Shown: positions 7,265 through 16,626 of the stretch, in pieces
Numbering within the stretch: the first letter of the stretch is position 1
Layout: the number at the start of each line of letters is the position of its first letter
Source of the DNA: Chitinophagaceae bacterium
GTDB taxonomy: Bacteria > Bacteroidota > Bacteroidia > Chitinophagales > Chitinophagaceae
Length of the DNA stretch: 38,874 nucleotides
Direction of reading: 5' to 3'
NCBI GenBank assembly: GCA_947442625.1
Contig: CANEWJ010000007.1
Coordinates: forward strand, 1-38,874
Program-made: the position numbers and the translations under genes
The notes under the pieces: model-generated
The model's input: the letters and a program-made list of their open reading frames with translations, nothing else
Told to the model about the DNA's origin: nothing
Databases searched by the model: none

Positions 7265-8404
7265 TTATTTGAAAAGCGATGCCAATTTCTTGTTCAAAGC
7301 TTCACCACGAAGGTTTTTGCCTACAATCTTTCCTTGTGGATCGATCAGGAAATTCTGGGGGATGGCCTGGATACCGTATTGCACAGCTACATCATTTTTC
7401 CAGTATTTCAGGTCTGAAACCTGTGTCCAGGTGAGCTTATCATCGTGTATGGCTTTCATCCACTTGTCTTTGGCTGTAGGTTGATCCAATGATACTCCCA
7501 ATACGGTAAATCCTTTGCTGTTGTAGGCATTGAATGCTTTTACCACGTTGGGGTTCTCCTGGCGGCAAGGCCCGCACCAGCTGGCCCAGAAATCAATCAG
7601 TACATATTTGCCACGGAAGGAAGAGAGCGAAACGGGGTTGCCCAGGGTATCATTTTGGGTGAAATCCATGGCCATTTTACCAATGCCCGTTTTCTTTGCC
7701 GTCTCCAGTTTTTCTGTCATGTCTTTTCCTGCAGGACTAGCCCTCAGTTGTTCGGGCAGGGCGAGGAACATGGGTTCAACATCATCAGCATTGATATCAT
7801 AGCCTGCATATTGCTTCAATACAAACATGGCAATAGGAGAAGACGGATTGTCTTTCAGGTACTGTTTGTTTTTGATGTTTTTCTGCTCGGTCAATTTATC
7901 GAAAGCGGCATCAATCTTGTCCATGCCTGCCTGGTCTTTCTTTTTGTAATACTCACTGTATTCTTTGTTGAGGGCAGCCGATTGGGCAGTTTCCTCTTTG
8001 GTCAGGTCAGTCCATGAAACATAGGCCGTGTGCGACTTCGAACCCTTGATGGTTGCATTGGCAAATGAGTCAACACTGGCCATTTTAATCTTTGAATTTT
8101 CAAGGAAAATCTGCTTGATGTCCCTGTTGTAGGAGATGGCCTTCATCGACTTAGCGCCGGGCACTTCCTGGTATTTGGCCCTCAGGCTACCCATCACAGG
8201 GTCAGCCAATGTGCCAGTGAAACTGAACTTGCCATCTTTTACTTCTGCACTGTCCATGGTGGATTTTCCATCAGCATAATAGTTGAGGTATACTTTTACG
8301 ACAGGGTCTTTTACTTTGCTGACATCTCCTGAAATGGTGAACCCTTTTTGGGCAAAGCCGTTGGCTGATACCAGCAAAAACAGCATTGAAATAAATTGTT
8401 TCAT
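7265..8404 (-). CDS. TlpA-family thiol-disulfide oxidoreductase with DUF4369-like N-domain
   Basis: The ORF opens at 8437, but the ATG at 8404 gives a clean signal peptide (MKQFISMLFLLVSANGFAQ), so the protein has 379 residues and is periplasmic or surface exposed. Residues ~20-130 form a beta-rich DUF4369-like domain ('FTISGDVSKVKDPVV'), then a helical linker. Residues ~245-379 are a thioredoxin-fold TlpA/AhpC domain with 'LIDFWASWCGPCRQ' (CxxC at 277-280) and a cis-Pro region 'YGIQAIPQNFLIDPQGKIVG'. Such proteins reduce disulfides in exported proteins or act in stress responses. It follows the DUF983 gene by 39 bp and ends at a strong terminator, making it the last gene of a murF-DUF983-tlpA run. 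Electrons could come from the DsbD encoded further right (inference). Confidence 0.9.
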   Translation of the reverse strand: MKQFISMLFLLVSANGFAQKGFTISGDVSKVKDPVVKVYLNYYADGKSTMDSAEVKDGKFSFTGTLADPVMGSLRAKYQEVPGAKSMKAISYNRDIKQIFLENSKIKMASVDSFANATIKGSKSHTAYVSWTDLTKEETAQSAALNKEYSEYYKKKDQAGMDKIDAAFDKLTEQKNIKNKQYLKDNPSSPIAMFVLKQYAGYDINADDVEPMFLALPEQLRASPAGKDMTEKLETAKKTGIGKMAMDFTQNDTLGNPVSLSSFRGKYVLIDFWASWCGPCRQENPNVVKAFNAYNSKGFTVLGVSLDQPTAKDKWMKAIHDDKLTWTQVSDLKYWKNDVAVQYGIQAIPQNFLIDPQGKIVGKNLRGEALNKKLASLFK

Positions 8405-8443
8405 GTTCCTATGGATTGATTGTTTTAAGGTATACAAGTTAAA

Positions 8444-8863
8444 TCATTTGGCGGAATCCTCAGTGCTTTCCTTGATGTTCGGGTCATAGGCCACAAACCA
8501 GGAAAGCCATATACTTCTTGACAGGCGCATGAAAAGGGGCTGCATCAGGATCATCAAAACGGCATTGGTGCCCATCCACCCGAAGAACCTGTTATCATCC
8601 AATGACATCCCAATCAAAACCCACCAAGCCACGAAGGTGGCCACACTGAAGGCTATTGTCAAGGCATAGCTTACGTAAGCAGTACCATAATAGAATCCTA
8701 CTTCAATTTCAGTGGGTTGTCCGCAAACAGGGCATTTCTCGTTCATGGTTGTCATCTGCCCCAATCTATAGGCATTCGACGATGTATACATGTTGCCTTT
8801 TCTGCACCGGGGGCACTTGTTGGTCAATACACTGTACAGATAAGACGATTTATAGCTGCTCAT
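8444..8863 (-). CDS. DUF983 membrane protein with zinc-ribbon cysteines
   Basis: A 139-residue protein. The N-terminal half has a treble of cysteine pairs, 'NKCPRCRKGNMY' and 'EKCPVCGQPTE', likely a zinc ribbon on the cytoplasmic side. It is followed by two membrane helices ('YVSYALTIAFSVATFVAWWVL' region and 'GTNAVLMILMQPLFMRL') and a polar tail. This is the DUF983 layout; function is unknown. It lies 61 bp after murF and 39 bp before the TlpA gene on the same strand. Confidence 0.85.
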   Translation of the reverse strand: MSSYKSSYLYSVLTNKCPRCRKGNMYTSSNAYRLGQMTTMNEKCPVCGQPTEIEVGFYYGTAYVSYALTIAFSVATFVAWWVLIGMSLDDNRFFGWMGTNAVLMILMQPLFMRLSRSIWLSWFVAYDPNIKESTEDSAK

Positions 8864-8924
8864 GGGTATTATTTTTTCGAAATTATGTTTTCAATCTTGC
8901 CCATCATCTGACGTTGGTCCGCCA

Positions 8925-10205
8925 TCAAAGAGAATCCAGCAATTTTTCCATTTTAATTCCCCTTGACCCTTTGATCAGGATCAGCGCATTGGATGGAGGG
9001 TTTTGCTTTATCCACTCCGCTGCTTGTGCGGCATCGGGGAGAAAAGTGCAGTTGTGTTCAACATGGGCAAAATCGCCACCGACAAGTATTACATTGTTTA
9101 TCCCAGTTGTGTTGATCATCTCCACGAGGGATTGGTGTTCAGCCATTGATTCCTCTCCAAGCTCCATCATTCCGCCAAGGAACATGTATTTGTTTCCTGA
9201 CTGTTGATGGCTGAAGTTTTCAATGGCGGCCAGCATGCTGCTGGGGTTGGCATTGTAGGCATCCAGGATGATGGTATTGCTGCCTTTTTTGACCAGTTGT
9301 GATCTTGCATTGTCTGGCACATAGGCTTCTATAGCACGTTTGATGGATTCAAAAGCAATGCCAAAATAATCGCCCACACAAATGGCTGCTTCTATGTTGG
9401 GCTGATTGTATGCACCCACCAATTGGGTAAAAACTTTCTGTCTTCCCCATTTTTCACTCCTGATTTCAAGCGCCAATAACGGTTCGCTTTGGAATACAAC
9501 AGCCTCGAACGAATGGGCTTTTCCGCCATAGAAAATCTTGTTTTTGATGGCGGATGACATGTTGATGAGGTAATCCAATCCTGCATTGATAAATGCAGTG
9601 CCATTGTTTAGGGCCAGAAAATCAAACAGTTCCCCTTTTCCTTTCCTGATGCCTTCAACGCCGCCAAATCCTTCCAGGTGGGCCTTTCCGCAGTTGTTGA
9701 TGATCCCGTGTGTGGGCAATGCGATCCTGCAATAGCCTTCAATTTCTTTTTGATGGTTCGCACCCATCTCGATAATGGCCATGGCAGCATCATCCTTGAT
9801 GGACAGGATGGTCAAAGGAACACCAATGTGGTTGTTGAGGTTTCCTTTGGTGGTGTAGGTGGTGTACGTGCTCGACAATACAGCATGCAGCAATTCTTTG
9901 GTAGTTGTTTTTCCATTGCTACCTGTGATGGCGATAAATGGAATCTTGAACTGCCTGCGGTGTTGCAAGGCAAGGGCCTGAAGGGTTTCCAGCACATTGT
10001 CTACCAGAAAAATATTGTCACCTTCAACGCCAATGGGCTCGTCTATAACAACCCCTGCTGCACCCATTTCCAATGCTTTTTTTGCAAATACATTGCCATT
10101 GAAACTCGGGCCTTTCAATGCAAAAAACAATTCATTGGGGGCAAGTGCCCGTGTATCCGTTTGAACCTTGGGATACTGCTTGTAAAGGGCGTATAAGCGA
10201 TCCAT
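8925..10205 (-). CDS. murF: UDP-N-acetylmuramoyl-tripeptide--D-alanyl-D-alanine ligase
   Basis: Adds D-Ala-D-Ala to the UDP-MurNAc-tripeptide in cytoplasmic peptidoglycan precursor synthesis. The ORF extends to 10280 through a terminator hairpin; the ATG at 10205 (MDRLYALYKQYPKV) gives 426 residues, with another ATG two codons earlier at 10211. Visible features: N-terminal 'VQTDTRALAPNELFFALKG' substrate domain, the ATP loop 'ITGSNGKTTTKELL' (residues ~90-105), 'KGNLNNHIGVPLTIL', 'IEMGANHQKEIEGY' and the C-terminal 'ILDAYNANPSSMLAAI'. All mur-ligase signatures are intact. A TATCTTTG promoter element sits just 11-18 bases upstream, implying a very short leader. DUF983 and tlpA follow. Confidence 0.93.
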   Translation of the reverse strand: MDRLYALYKQYPKVQTDTRALAPNELFFALKGPSFNGNVFAKKALEMGAAGVVIDEPIGVEGDNIFLVDNVLETLQALALQHRRQFKIPFIAITGSNGKTTTKELLHAVLSSTYTTYTTKGNLNNHIGVPLTILSIKDDAAMAIIEMGANHQKEIEGYCRIALPTHGIINNCGKAHLEGFGGVEGIRKGKGELFDFLALNNGTAFINAGLDYLINMSSAIKNKIFYGGKAHSFEAVVFQSEPLLALEIRSEKWGRQKVFTQLVGAYNQPNIEAAICVGDYFGIAFESIKRAIEAYVPDNARSQLVKKGSNTIILDAYNANPSSMLAAIENFSHQQSGNKYMFLGGMMELGEESMAEHQSLVEMINTTGINNVILVGGDFAHVEHNCTFLPDAAQAAEWIKQNPPSNALILIKGSRGIKMEKLLDSL

Positions 10206-10215
10206 CTGCATGCTG

Positions 10216-10248
10216 CAAAGATACACTAGATTACAGACCTCCAGCAAA
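10216..10248 (-). promoter_or_regulatory. Candidate Bacteroidota promoter of murF
   Basis: On the minus strand TTTG (10245-10248) and TATCTTTG (10216-10223) are spaced by 21 bases, close to the TTTG-N19-TAnnTTTG consensus of Bacteroidota sigma-A promoters. The expected start of transcription falls almost on the murF start codon, so the mRNA would be leaderless or nearly so. Confidence 0.55.
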
Positions 10249-10280
10249 TGAAAAAGCCCTCGCTGGGAGGGCCTTTTCAT
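10248..10280 (-). terminator. Hairpin terminator after gldJ
   Basis: A stem with one mismatch pairs 10248-10261 with 10267-10280 (core GAGGGC/GCCCTC, five-base loop). On the minus strand the core is followed by TTTTT. It lies 16 bp after the gldJ stop and before murF. The element overlaps the candidate murF -33 box by one base. Confidence 0.85.
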
Positions 10281-10295
10281 TATTTCAATGGTTGT

Positions 10296-11840
10296 TTATT
10301 TTTTTCTTGTGTTCTGCCTGCGGTTGCTGAACTGGTTTCCATTTTTGAAACCATTTCCTTCTTGGCTTCCGAAACGGTCCATCGCACACCTGAAACCAAT
10401 GGTTGAAGTGGCTTGATCTTCTTCAAGATGCCTGCGTGTGCCTGGGCTCAGCCAATAGGCCCTGTCGTCCCAGCTTCCGCCTTTGAAAACCCTGGATTTG
10501 TCGCTTACCAGTGTAGTGATGCCATATCCATAGTTTACCATGGACATAGAGTCTCCATCCATGAAATTGATCACATTTCCTTTTTGGTAGTTTCTTCTGG
10601 TTCTCGCTTCTTCATCAGTTATCACAACAGTTTTTACCCTGCCCATGCTGTCACGCTGAAATTCGCCGTTGGCATCTTTTTCATTTTTGGTGAAAACGTT
10701 ACCACGATAGGGATTGAAATCGTCAACATCCTTGCTAGACAGGGGCCTGTAAACATCAGAAACCCACTCGTTTACGTTACCAGACATGTTGTAAATACCA
10801 AATCCGTTGGGATAGAAAGCATCAATTGGACCAGGGATGGCAGAGTTATCATTCAATCCACCTGCAACACCCATATAGTCACCATTCCCACGTTTGAAGT
10901 TGGCCATGTATTTACCCTGCCATGAACCATAACGGTTATCACGCATGCCATTTACATTGTGAGACCATGAATATACTTGCTTGTTCATGATCAATTCCTC
11001 GCCACGCTTGCCTTCTTTGGTTTTTACATTTGGGTTTTGGTTGATATAACCCAATGCAGCGTATTCCCATTCTGCCTCAGTAGGGAGGCGGTATTCAGGC
11101 ATGAGGATACCATCTTCAAGTTTAGTATAACTCCTTGGCCTTCCATTCTCGTCAATCAAAGGAGATTTCTTGGATTTGGCAGCCTGTGTTGAATAAAGTC
11201 CAAGCAGGTATGATTTTGTGGTAAAGTTCTCTTCACCTTGTCCCTGGATGGTTTTCAGCTGATTGGGGTTGGCCAATCCTTTTTGAACCAGCAACAACTC
11301 ATTCACACGGCTTCCTCTCCAAATACAAAAGTCATTGGCCTGCCTCCATGATACACCTACTACAGGGTAGCTGTTGTAAGAAGGATGCCTGAAATAATAA
11401 TCGATCAATGGCTCGTTTGCAGCCAACTCACTCCTCCAGACAAGGCTGTCTGGTTTGGCGGCGGCAACCACTTTTTCGTATTGTGGGTCATCAAAAGTCC
11501 TTTCAATCCAGTTCAGGTATTCCCTGTAGTGGATATTGGCCACTTCTGTTTTATCAATGTAAAATGATGACACCGTTACTCTTCTGGGAACGTTGTTCCA
11601 ATCTCCCATGATATCCTCATCGGCAGCTCCCATGGTAAATGTACCACCTTGTATAAAAACAAGACCAGGACCTGTGCTTTGTTCTTTTATCGGAGACTTG
11701 TAAAATCCACCCATATTTTTGTCATTGTAATTCCAGCCGGTAACGCCCGATTTGTCAAATTTTTTCTTGGCAAATGGAAGGCCGCCCTTACAGGCACTGA
11801 ACAGGACAACAACTGCAGACAAGTACAAAAGGTTTCTCAT
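10296..11840 (-). CDS. gldJ: Gliding motility / T9SS lipoprotein GldJ
   Basis: An outer-membrane lipoprotein required for gliding and type IX secretion in Bacteroidota. The track starts at a GTG (11849); the ATG at 11840 gives MRNLLYLSAVVVLFSAC, a lipoprotein signal with Cys17 as the lipidation site (514 residues). The mature part is a formylglycine-generating-enzyme-like (SUMF1) fold: 'GLVFIQGGTFTMGAADED', 'YPVVGVSWRQANDFCIWRG', 'YRLPTEAEWEYAALGY', 'NMSGNVNEWVSDVY', 'RVFKGGSWDDRAYW' and 'TIGFRCAMDR'. A ~70-residue insertion between WRG and RLPTE and the location next to porU and porV favour GldJ over the paralogue GldK. It is divergent from porU and ends at a hairpin terminator. Confidence 0.88.
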   Translation of the reverse strand: MRNLLYLSAVVVLFSACKGGLPFAKKKFDKSGVTGWNYNDKNMGGFYKSPIKEQSTGPGLVFIQGGTFTMGAADEDIMGDWNNVPRRVTVSSFYIDKTEVANIHYREYLNWIERTFDDPQYEKVVAAAKPDSLVWRSELAANEPLIDYYFRHPSYNSYPVVGVSWRQANDFCIWRGSRVNELLLVQKGLANPNQLKTIQGQGEENFTTKSYLLGLYSTQAAKSKKSPLIDENGRPRSYTKLEDGILMPEYRLPTEAEWEYAALGYINQNPNVKTKEGKRGEELIMNKQVYSWSHNVNGMRDNRYGSWQGKYMANFKRGNGDYMGVAGGLNDNSAIPGPIDAFYPNGFGIYNMSGNVNEWVSDVYRPLSSKDVDDFNPYRGNVFTKNEKDANGEFQRDSMGRVKTVVITDEEARTRRNYQKGNVINFMDGDSMSMVNYGYGITTLVSDKSRVFKGGSWDDRAYWLSPGTRRHLEEDQATSTIGFRCAMDRFGSQEGNGFKNGNQFSNRRQNTRKK

Positions 11841-11920
11841 ACCGTACACTTTTTTATTTTAACGATTCACTTAACGGGTAACTCGGGAAATTATTGTCCG
11901 GTTTACCACGGAGATGATGA

Positions 11921-11928
11921 CAAATGTA
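11921..11928 (-). promoter_or_regulatory. Candidate -7 element of gldJ promoter
   Basis: On the minus strand TACATTTG matches TAnnTTTG, with a TTG about 20 bases upstream. It is ~80 bases before the gldJ ATG, giving a leader of roughly 75 bases. Confidence 0.5.
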
Positions 11929-11984
11929 AGTGTTAAATTAAATCAATTCAATGGATTACGTCAAATATTATGTTTAGTAAATGC

Positions 11985-11992
11985 TAAATTTG
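11985..11992 (+). promoter_or_regulatory. Candidate -7 element of porU promoter
   Basis: TAAATTTG matches TAnnTTTG and ends 13 bases before the porU ATG, so the leader would be very short. No clear TTTG is seen at the expected -33 distance, so support is moderate. Confidence 0.42.
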
Positions 11993-12005
11993 TTCACATG
12001 CCCAT

Positions 12006-15000
12006 ATGAAGAGACTGTTTACCATGATTGCCCTTTTCGGCATGGTCCTTTTTGCAGAAGGACAAAGGCGATACGCAGCAGCATCAGTCCTATCCACTGG
12101 TCAATGGACCAAGGTCTCGGTTGACCACCAGGGGGTTTACAAGGTCTCGGCTTCCTTATTAAAGACTGCGGGGCTAACAAACGCTATGCCATCAGCCAAT
12201 ATCAGGATTTTTGGTACGGGTGGGGGCGTTTTACCCGAATCCAATCAAGCAACAATTACCGATGACCTGCCTGAGGTTGCCATTGAAATGAGTGATGGGG
12301 GGGATGGTGTATTCGATGGGAACGACTTTTTTTTGTTTTACGCTCCCGGACCAGACCAGTGGATGCTTAAACCCACAACAGGGGAATTTGAGTTTCGGAA
12401 AAATCCATACAGCGATCAATCCTTTTTTTTTATCACTATTGGAAACACCCCGGGTAAGCGCATCGCAGAAATACCTGAAGTATTGAATCCCGGGAAAGCT
12501 GTTGTTGAATTTGATGAACATTACCGCCATGAGTTAGACAGCATCAACTTCCTCAGAAGTGGTAAAGAATGGTATGGAGAACCATTTGGAATCCAAGCGG
12601 GGAAGCTTTCTTCACGGGATTTCAACCTTAATTTTTCAGGTGCAGTAATGGGTACAGATTTTACCCTTCACAGCGAGGTGGTTGGAAGAAGTTTTGAGCA
12701 ACCCAACAGGATACAGGTGCTGCTCAATGGACAGCCCCTCTTTGAGCATTCAACCCCTCCTTTGGTTGGAACTTTGCTGGAGCCTGCTGCGAACATGAGC
12801 AGAAAATCAGTGAAGGGGAAACTTACCGGGAGTGGTCTTGCTGTAGGGTATAGGTTGACTGGTGGATCAGCCAGTGCAGAAGCCTGGCTCAACTGGTTTG
12901 AACTCCATTTCAGGCGAACGCTGGATCTGCAAGGCCTTAAGCAGTTGGCCTTCAGGGACCTGAAATCTGTGGCTGCATCCGGCACTGCTGGTTTTTCGAT
13001 GCGCAATGGAACAGGTTTTGCTGTTTGGCTTGTCTCCAACCCACTGCTTCCGGGTAAATTGAAAACAAGCCAGGCGGGCGCAGACCTCCGTTTTGCCAAC
13101 GAAACATCCAAGCTGCACGAATATATCGCCTTCAATCCTGCTCAGCTTGAAACTCCGGTTTTGGTTGGCGCTGTCCCCAATCAAAATCTTCATGGGGTTA
13201 TCCAACCGAGCATGGTCATCGTGGCGGACAAGTCTATGGCAGCAGAGGCAAAACGCCTGGCCGATTTTCATGCACAAAAAGATGGCCTTACTGCTGTTGT
13301 AGTAGAACCTGAACAGCTGTACAATGAGTTTTCATCCGGAACCCCAGACCCCACGGCCATTCGCAATTTCATGAAAATGTTGTACGACCGGGCTGGTACT
13401 AATCCTGCTGCTAAACCCAAATATTTGTTGCTTTTTGGCAGTGCATCCTATGTTTACAAAGAAAAGACTGCTGGCAAGAAAAACCTTGTACCATCCTACC
13501 AAACTGAGTCATCTTTAGACCCATTGACCAGCTATGTGACAGACGACTATTTTGGATACCTTGATGACGATGACGACATCAACCAGAACCTCCCTGCGCC
13601 GCTGCTGGATCTTGGCATTGGCAGAATTCCTGCAAGAACAATTTTGCAGGCCAGGCAAGCCGTTGATAAAATAATCCAGTACCATGGCAAGGCTTCACTG
13701 GGCCCCTGGCGGAATGACATCACCTTGGTAGCGGATGACGAAGATTTCAATATTCACCTCAATGACGCAGAATACCATGCTTCATTGATTGCAAAAGAAT
13801 CACCTGTATGGAACATAAAGAAAATATACCTGGATGCATTTAAGCAGGAAAGTGGAACCGGAGGCAGCCGATACCCTGAGGTAAATGCAACCATTTCAAG
13901 GGTCATCAACGAGGGAACACTCATTTGGAACTATAGTGGACACGGAAGCAGCAGCAGGCTTGCCCAGGAGGCGATTTTGGACAAGGAAATGCTGGGCTCA
14001 TGGGAAAATGCCACCAGGCTTCCGCTGCTCATTACGGCCACCTGTGATTTCGCCCCATTTGATGATCCTTTCCAGTTTTCAATTGGAGAAGATTTATTTG
14101 TGGGCAGGAGCAATGGTGCCATAGCCCTGATGACGACCACAAGGTTGGTTTTTGCATCCAGCAACCGCATCATCAACAATCATTTTTTCAAATACCTCCT
14201 AAAAAGGGACAATGCCAGCAAATACCCCAGGCTCGGCACGGCATTGATGGATTCCAAGAATTTTACGGTTGTTAATTCCGGTGACTATATCAATGCCAGA
14301 AAGTTTACCATGCTGGGCGACCCTGCCATGAAACTGGCCATGCCGGAATATTCGGTCAGGTCGACAGCCATCAATGGAAGGCTCATTGCCAAGGGGTCCG
14401 ATACGCTTCGCTCCCTCAACCGATACACCATTGAGGGGGAGGTGCTTTCCCCAACCGGACTGCTGGCCTCCGACTTCAATGGAGAGGTGTATCCAGCAGT
14501 ATTTGACAAGCCTACTGTTCTCAAAACCCTGGGGAACGATCCGCAAAGCAGGGTTGTCAGCTTCAATTCCCTCCAAAACCTTTTGTACAAGGGGAAGGTC
14601 AGGGCAACAAATGGGAAATTCAGTTTTACTTTTATCGTCCCCAAAGACATCAATTTCCAGTTTGGGCAGGCAAGGGTTAGTTATTATGCAGACAACGGAA
14701 CCTATGATGCACAGGGGATTGATGAAAACCTTGTTGTGGGTGGTCTGGGCAATCAGGTTTCCAACGACAATGCGGGTCCTTCCATCAAGGGGTATTTGAA
14801 CAATGTTCAATTTGTCAACGGGGGTATTGTCAATGAAACACCCCTGCTGTTGGTTCATTTGGCAGATGCATCGGGCATCAACCTTTCCGGCAATGGCATT
14901 GGGCATGAGATTACCGCGGTAATCGACGGAAACTACCGTGAAACCATTGTGCTGAATGACTATTTTGAGGCATCATCCACCGCTTCATTGAATGGCACCA

Positions 15001-15425
15001 TACAGTTCAGGCTTCCCCAGCTTTCCGAAGGAAATCACAAAATTCTCCTGAAAGCCTGGGATGTTTTCAACAATTCCAGCGAATACACCCTTCTTTGTAA
15101 GGTCATTAAGCAAGATACCATCAAGATTGTCCGGCTTTTCAATTATCCCAATCCGGTCTACCACTCAACCCTGTTTTCGTTCAGCCTGGAAGGACCTTAT
15201 GCTGGTTCCAGGGTGGATCTAAACATCTTAACAGTTGAGGGTCAGGCAGTAAGAACATTAACCAAGGCAATAAATGAAAAGGGATTGCGTTCTATCGAAA
15301 TTGAATGGAATGGTAGGGATGAGAAAGGCAACAGATTGGGTAGGGGAGTATATATCTATCAATTGACCATCATGAGCAAGACCGGAAAGATGACAAGGAA
15401 GGTACAAAAACTCATTATCCTTTAA
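12006..15425 (+). CDS. porU: Type IX secretion system sortase PorU (C25 gingipain-like)
   Basis: A 1139-residue surface protease that cleaves the C-terminal sorting domain from T9SS cargo and, in studied species, attaches cargo to anionic LPS. A signal peptide (MKRLFTMIALFGMVLFAEGQ) is followed by an N-terminal beta domain. The C25 caspase-like domain spans ~400-780, with 'YLLLFGSASYVY', the catalytic His646 in 'WNYSGHGSSSRLAQE' and Cys680 in 'ITATCDFAPFDDP'. Beta domains follow, and the last ~90 residues form a FlgD/CTD-like domain ('NYPNPVYHSTLFSF' to 'GRGVYIYQLTI'), as PorU itself carries a retained sorting domain. It starts a plus-strand run with porV 26 bp downstream and is divergent from gldJ, the conserved Bacteroidota order. 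Confidence 0.95.
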   Translation: MKRLFTMIALFGMVLFAEGQRRYAAASVLSTGQWTKVSVDHQGVYKVSASLLKTAGLTNAMPSANIRIFGTGGGVLPESNQATITDDLPEVAIEMSDGGDGVFDGNDFFLFYAPGPDQWMLKPTTGEFEFRKNPYSDQSFFFITIGNTPGKRIAEIPEVLNPGKAVVEFDEHYRHELDSINFLRSGKEWYGEPFGIQAGKLSSRDFNLNFSGAVMGTDFTLHSEVVGRSFEQPNRIQVLLNGQPLFEHSTPPLVGTLLEPAANMSRKSVKGKLTGSGLAVGYRLTGGSASAEAWLNWFELHFRRTLDLQGLKQLAFRDLKSVAASGTAGFSMRNGTGFAVWLVSNPLLPGKLKTSQAGADLRFANETSKLHEYIAFNPAQLETPVLVGAVPNQNLHGVIQPSMVIVADKSMAAEAKRLADFHAQKDGLTAVVVEPEQLYNEFSSGTPDPTAIRNFMKMLYDRAGTNPAAKPKYLLLFGSASYVYKEKTAGKKNLVPSYQTESSLDPLTSYVTDDYFGYLDDDDDINQNLPAPLLDLGIGRIPARTILQARQAVDKIIQYHGKASLGPWRNDITLVADDEDFNIHLNDAEYHASLIAKESPVWNIKKIYLDAFKQESGTGGSRYPEVNATISRVINEGTLIWNYSGHGSSSRLAQEAILDKEMLGSWENATRLPLLITATCDFAPFDDPFQFSIGEDLFVGRSNGAIALMTTTRLVFASSNRIINNHFFKYLLKRDNASKYPRLGTALMDSKNFTVVNSGDYINARKFTMLGDPAMKLAMPEYSVRSTAINGRLIAKGSDTLRSLNRYTIEGEVLSPTGLLASDFNGEVYPAVFDKPTVLKTLGNDPQSRVVSFNSLQNLLYKGKVRATNGKFSFTFIVPKDINFQFGQARVSYYADNGTYDAQGIDENLVVGGLGNQVSNDNAGPSIKGYLNNVQFVNGGIVNETPLLLVHLADASGINLSGNGIGHEITAVIDGNYRETIVLNDYFEASSTASLNGTIQFRLPQLSEGNHKILLKAWDVFNNSSEYTLLCKVIKQDTIKIVRLFNYPNPVYHSTLFSFSLEGPYAGSRVDLNILTVEGQAVRTLTKAINEKGLRSIEIEWNGRDEKGNRLGRGVYIYQLTIMSKTGKMTRKVQKLIIL

Positions 15426-15451
15426 ACCTAAATTCCTTAATTTAGCCTAAT

Positions 15452-16603
15452 ATGAAAAGAATTGTCAGGAATCTATTCGGAGCTTTTGTTTTGTTGACTT
15501 CTGCAACAAATGTGTTTTCTCAAACAAGCAGCATCAATGTGGTAACCTCTGCAGTACCTTTTCTCAGGATCTCTCCTGATGCGAGGGCCGGTGGCATGGG
15601 TGATCTTGGCGTAGCTACTTCGCCAGATGCCAACGCACAGTTCTATAATGTTGCAAAATATGCTTTTGCCAAAAGCCCTTCAGGCCTGGCCATGACCTAT
15701 ACGCCTTGGTTAAAAGACCTTGGCCTCAATGATGTTTACCTTGCATCTCTTGCTGGCTATTATCAGTTGAGTGAAACTGAAGCCATTTCAGGATCCCTGC
15801 GGTATTTTAGTCTTGGGAATATTCAATTTACCGACAACCTGGGGAATGATCTCAATTCATTTCGTCCCAGGGAATTTGCGTTGGATGCGGGTTATTCAAG
15901 GATGCTGGGAGAAAACCTCAGCCTGGGTGTAGCCCTTCGCTACATCAATTCAAACCTTGCAGGCGGGCAAGCGGTCAATGGGGTTTCCTACAAAGCAGGC
16001 AACGCTGTTGCCGGTGATATTGGTCTCTACTACACCACGGTTGCAGAGGATGGCAGCGGCATCAACCTGGGTGCAGCCTTCACCAACCTCGGTTCCAAGA
16101 TCAGTTATACCAGCGATGCAACACAGAAGGATTTTATCCCTGCCAACATGGCCATTGGAGGAGTATATAACTATGTCAGCAATGAGGTCAACCGCCTATC
16201 ATTTGGCGTTGACATACACAAATTGATGGTTCCAACGCCTCCAGCCCTGGGTGATTCATCCGGTCTGGCCAACTTCAGGACAAAAGGTGTTGTGGGAAGC
16301 TGGTTCAGTTCATTTGGTGATGCACCTGGCGGTGGTGCTGAAGAACTGAAAGAATTCTCTTTATCACTCGGAGGGGAATTTTCCTACAATGAACAATTTG
16401 CAGTAAGGGCAGGATATTTTTATGAGGACAAGACCAAGGGCAACCGCCAGTACTTCTCATTGGGTGCAGGCTTTACCGCATCATCTTTCGGTTTCAACCT
16501 TTCTTACCTTATTCCTTCTGGATCGGGTGTAAACAGGAACCCACTTTCGAATACCATACGGTTCAGCCTGCTCATGGATCTTGCTCCATCAGACAGGAAC
16601 TAA
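15452..16603 (+). CDS. porV: T9SS outer-membrane shuttle protein PorV (LptO)
   Basis: A 383-residue FadL-like outer-membrane beta-barrel that collects cargo from the T9SS translocon and delivers it to PorU. It has a signal peptide ending in NVFSQ, then the family hallmark 'AVPFLRISPDARAGGMGDLGVAT' start region, 'AQFYNVAKYAF', and alternating amphipathic strands through to a C-terminal aromatic strand ('TIRFSLLMDL'). It begins 26 bp after porU and is followed by a strong terminator, so porU-porV is probably one transcription unit. Confidence 0.95.
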   Translation: MKRIVRNLFGAFVLLTSATNVFSQTSSINVVTSAVPFLRISPDARAGGMGDLGVATSPDANAQFYNVAKYAFAKSPSGLAMTYTPWLKDLGLNDVYLASLAGYYQLSETEAISGSLRYFSLGNIQFTDNLGNDLNSFRPREFALDAGYSRMLGENLSLGVALRYINSNLAGGQAVNGVSYKAGNAVAGDIGLYYTTVAEDGSGINLGAAFTNLGSKISYTSDATQKDFIPANMAIGGVYNYVSNEVNRLSFGVDIHKLMVPTPPALGDSSGLANFRTKGVVGSWFSSFGDAPGGGAEELKEFSLSLGGEFSYNEQFAVRAGYFYEDKTKGNRQYFSLGAGFTASSFGFNLSYLIPSGSGVNRNPLSNTIRFSLLMDLAPSDRN

Positions 16604-16626
16604 TAACGTCTTTAAATAATAGATTC

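Noticed and set aside
10206-10280. N-terminal extension of murF
   Set aside because: It is translated from the gldJ terminator hairpin and the promoter region.
14199-14906. 235-codon minus-strand ORF inside porU
   Set aside because: Entirely antisense to the well-supported porU; a shadow frame.
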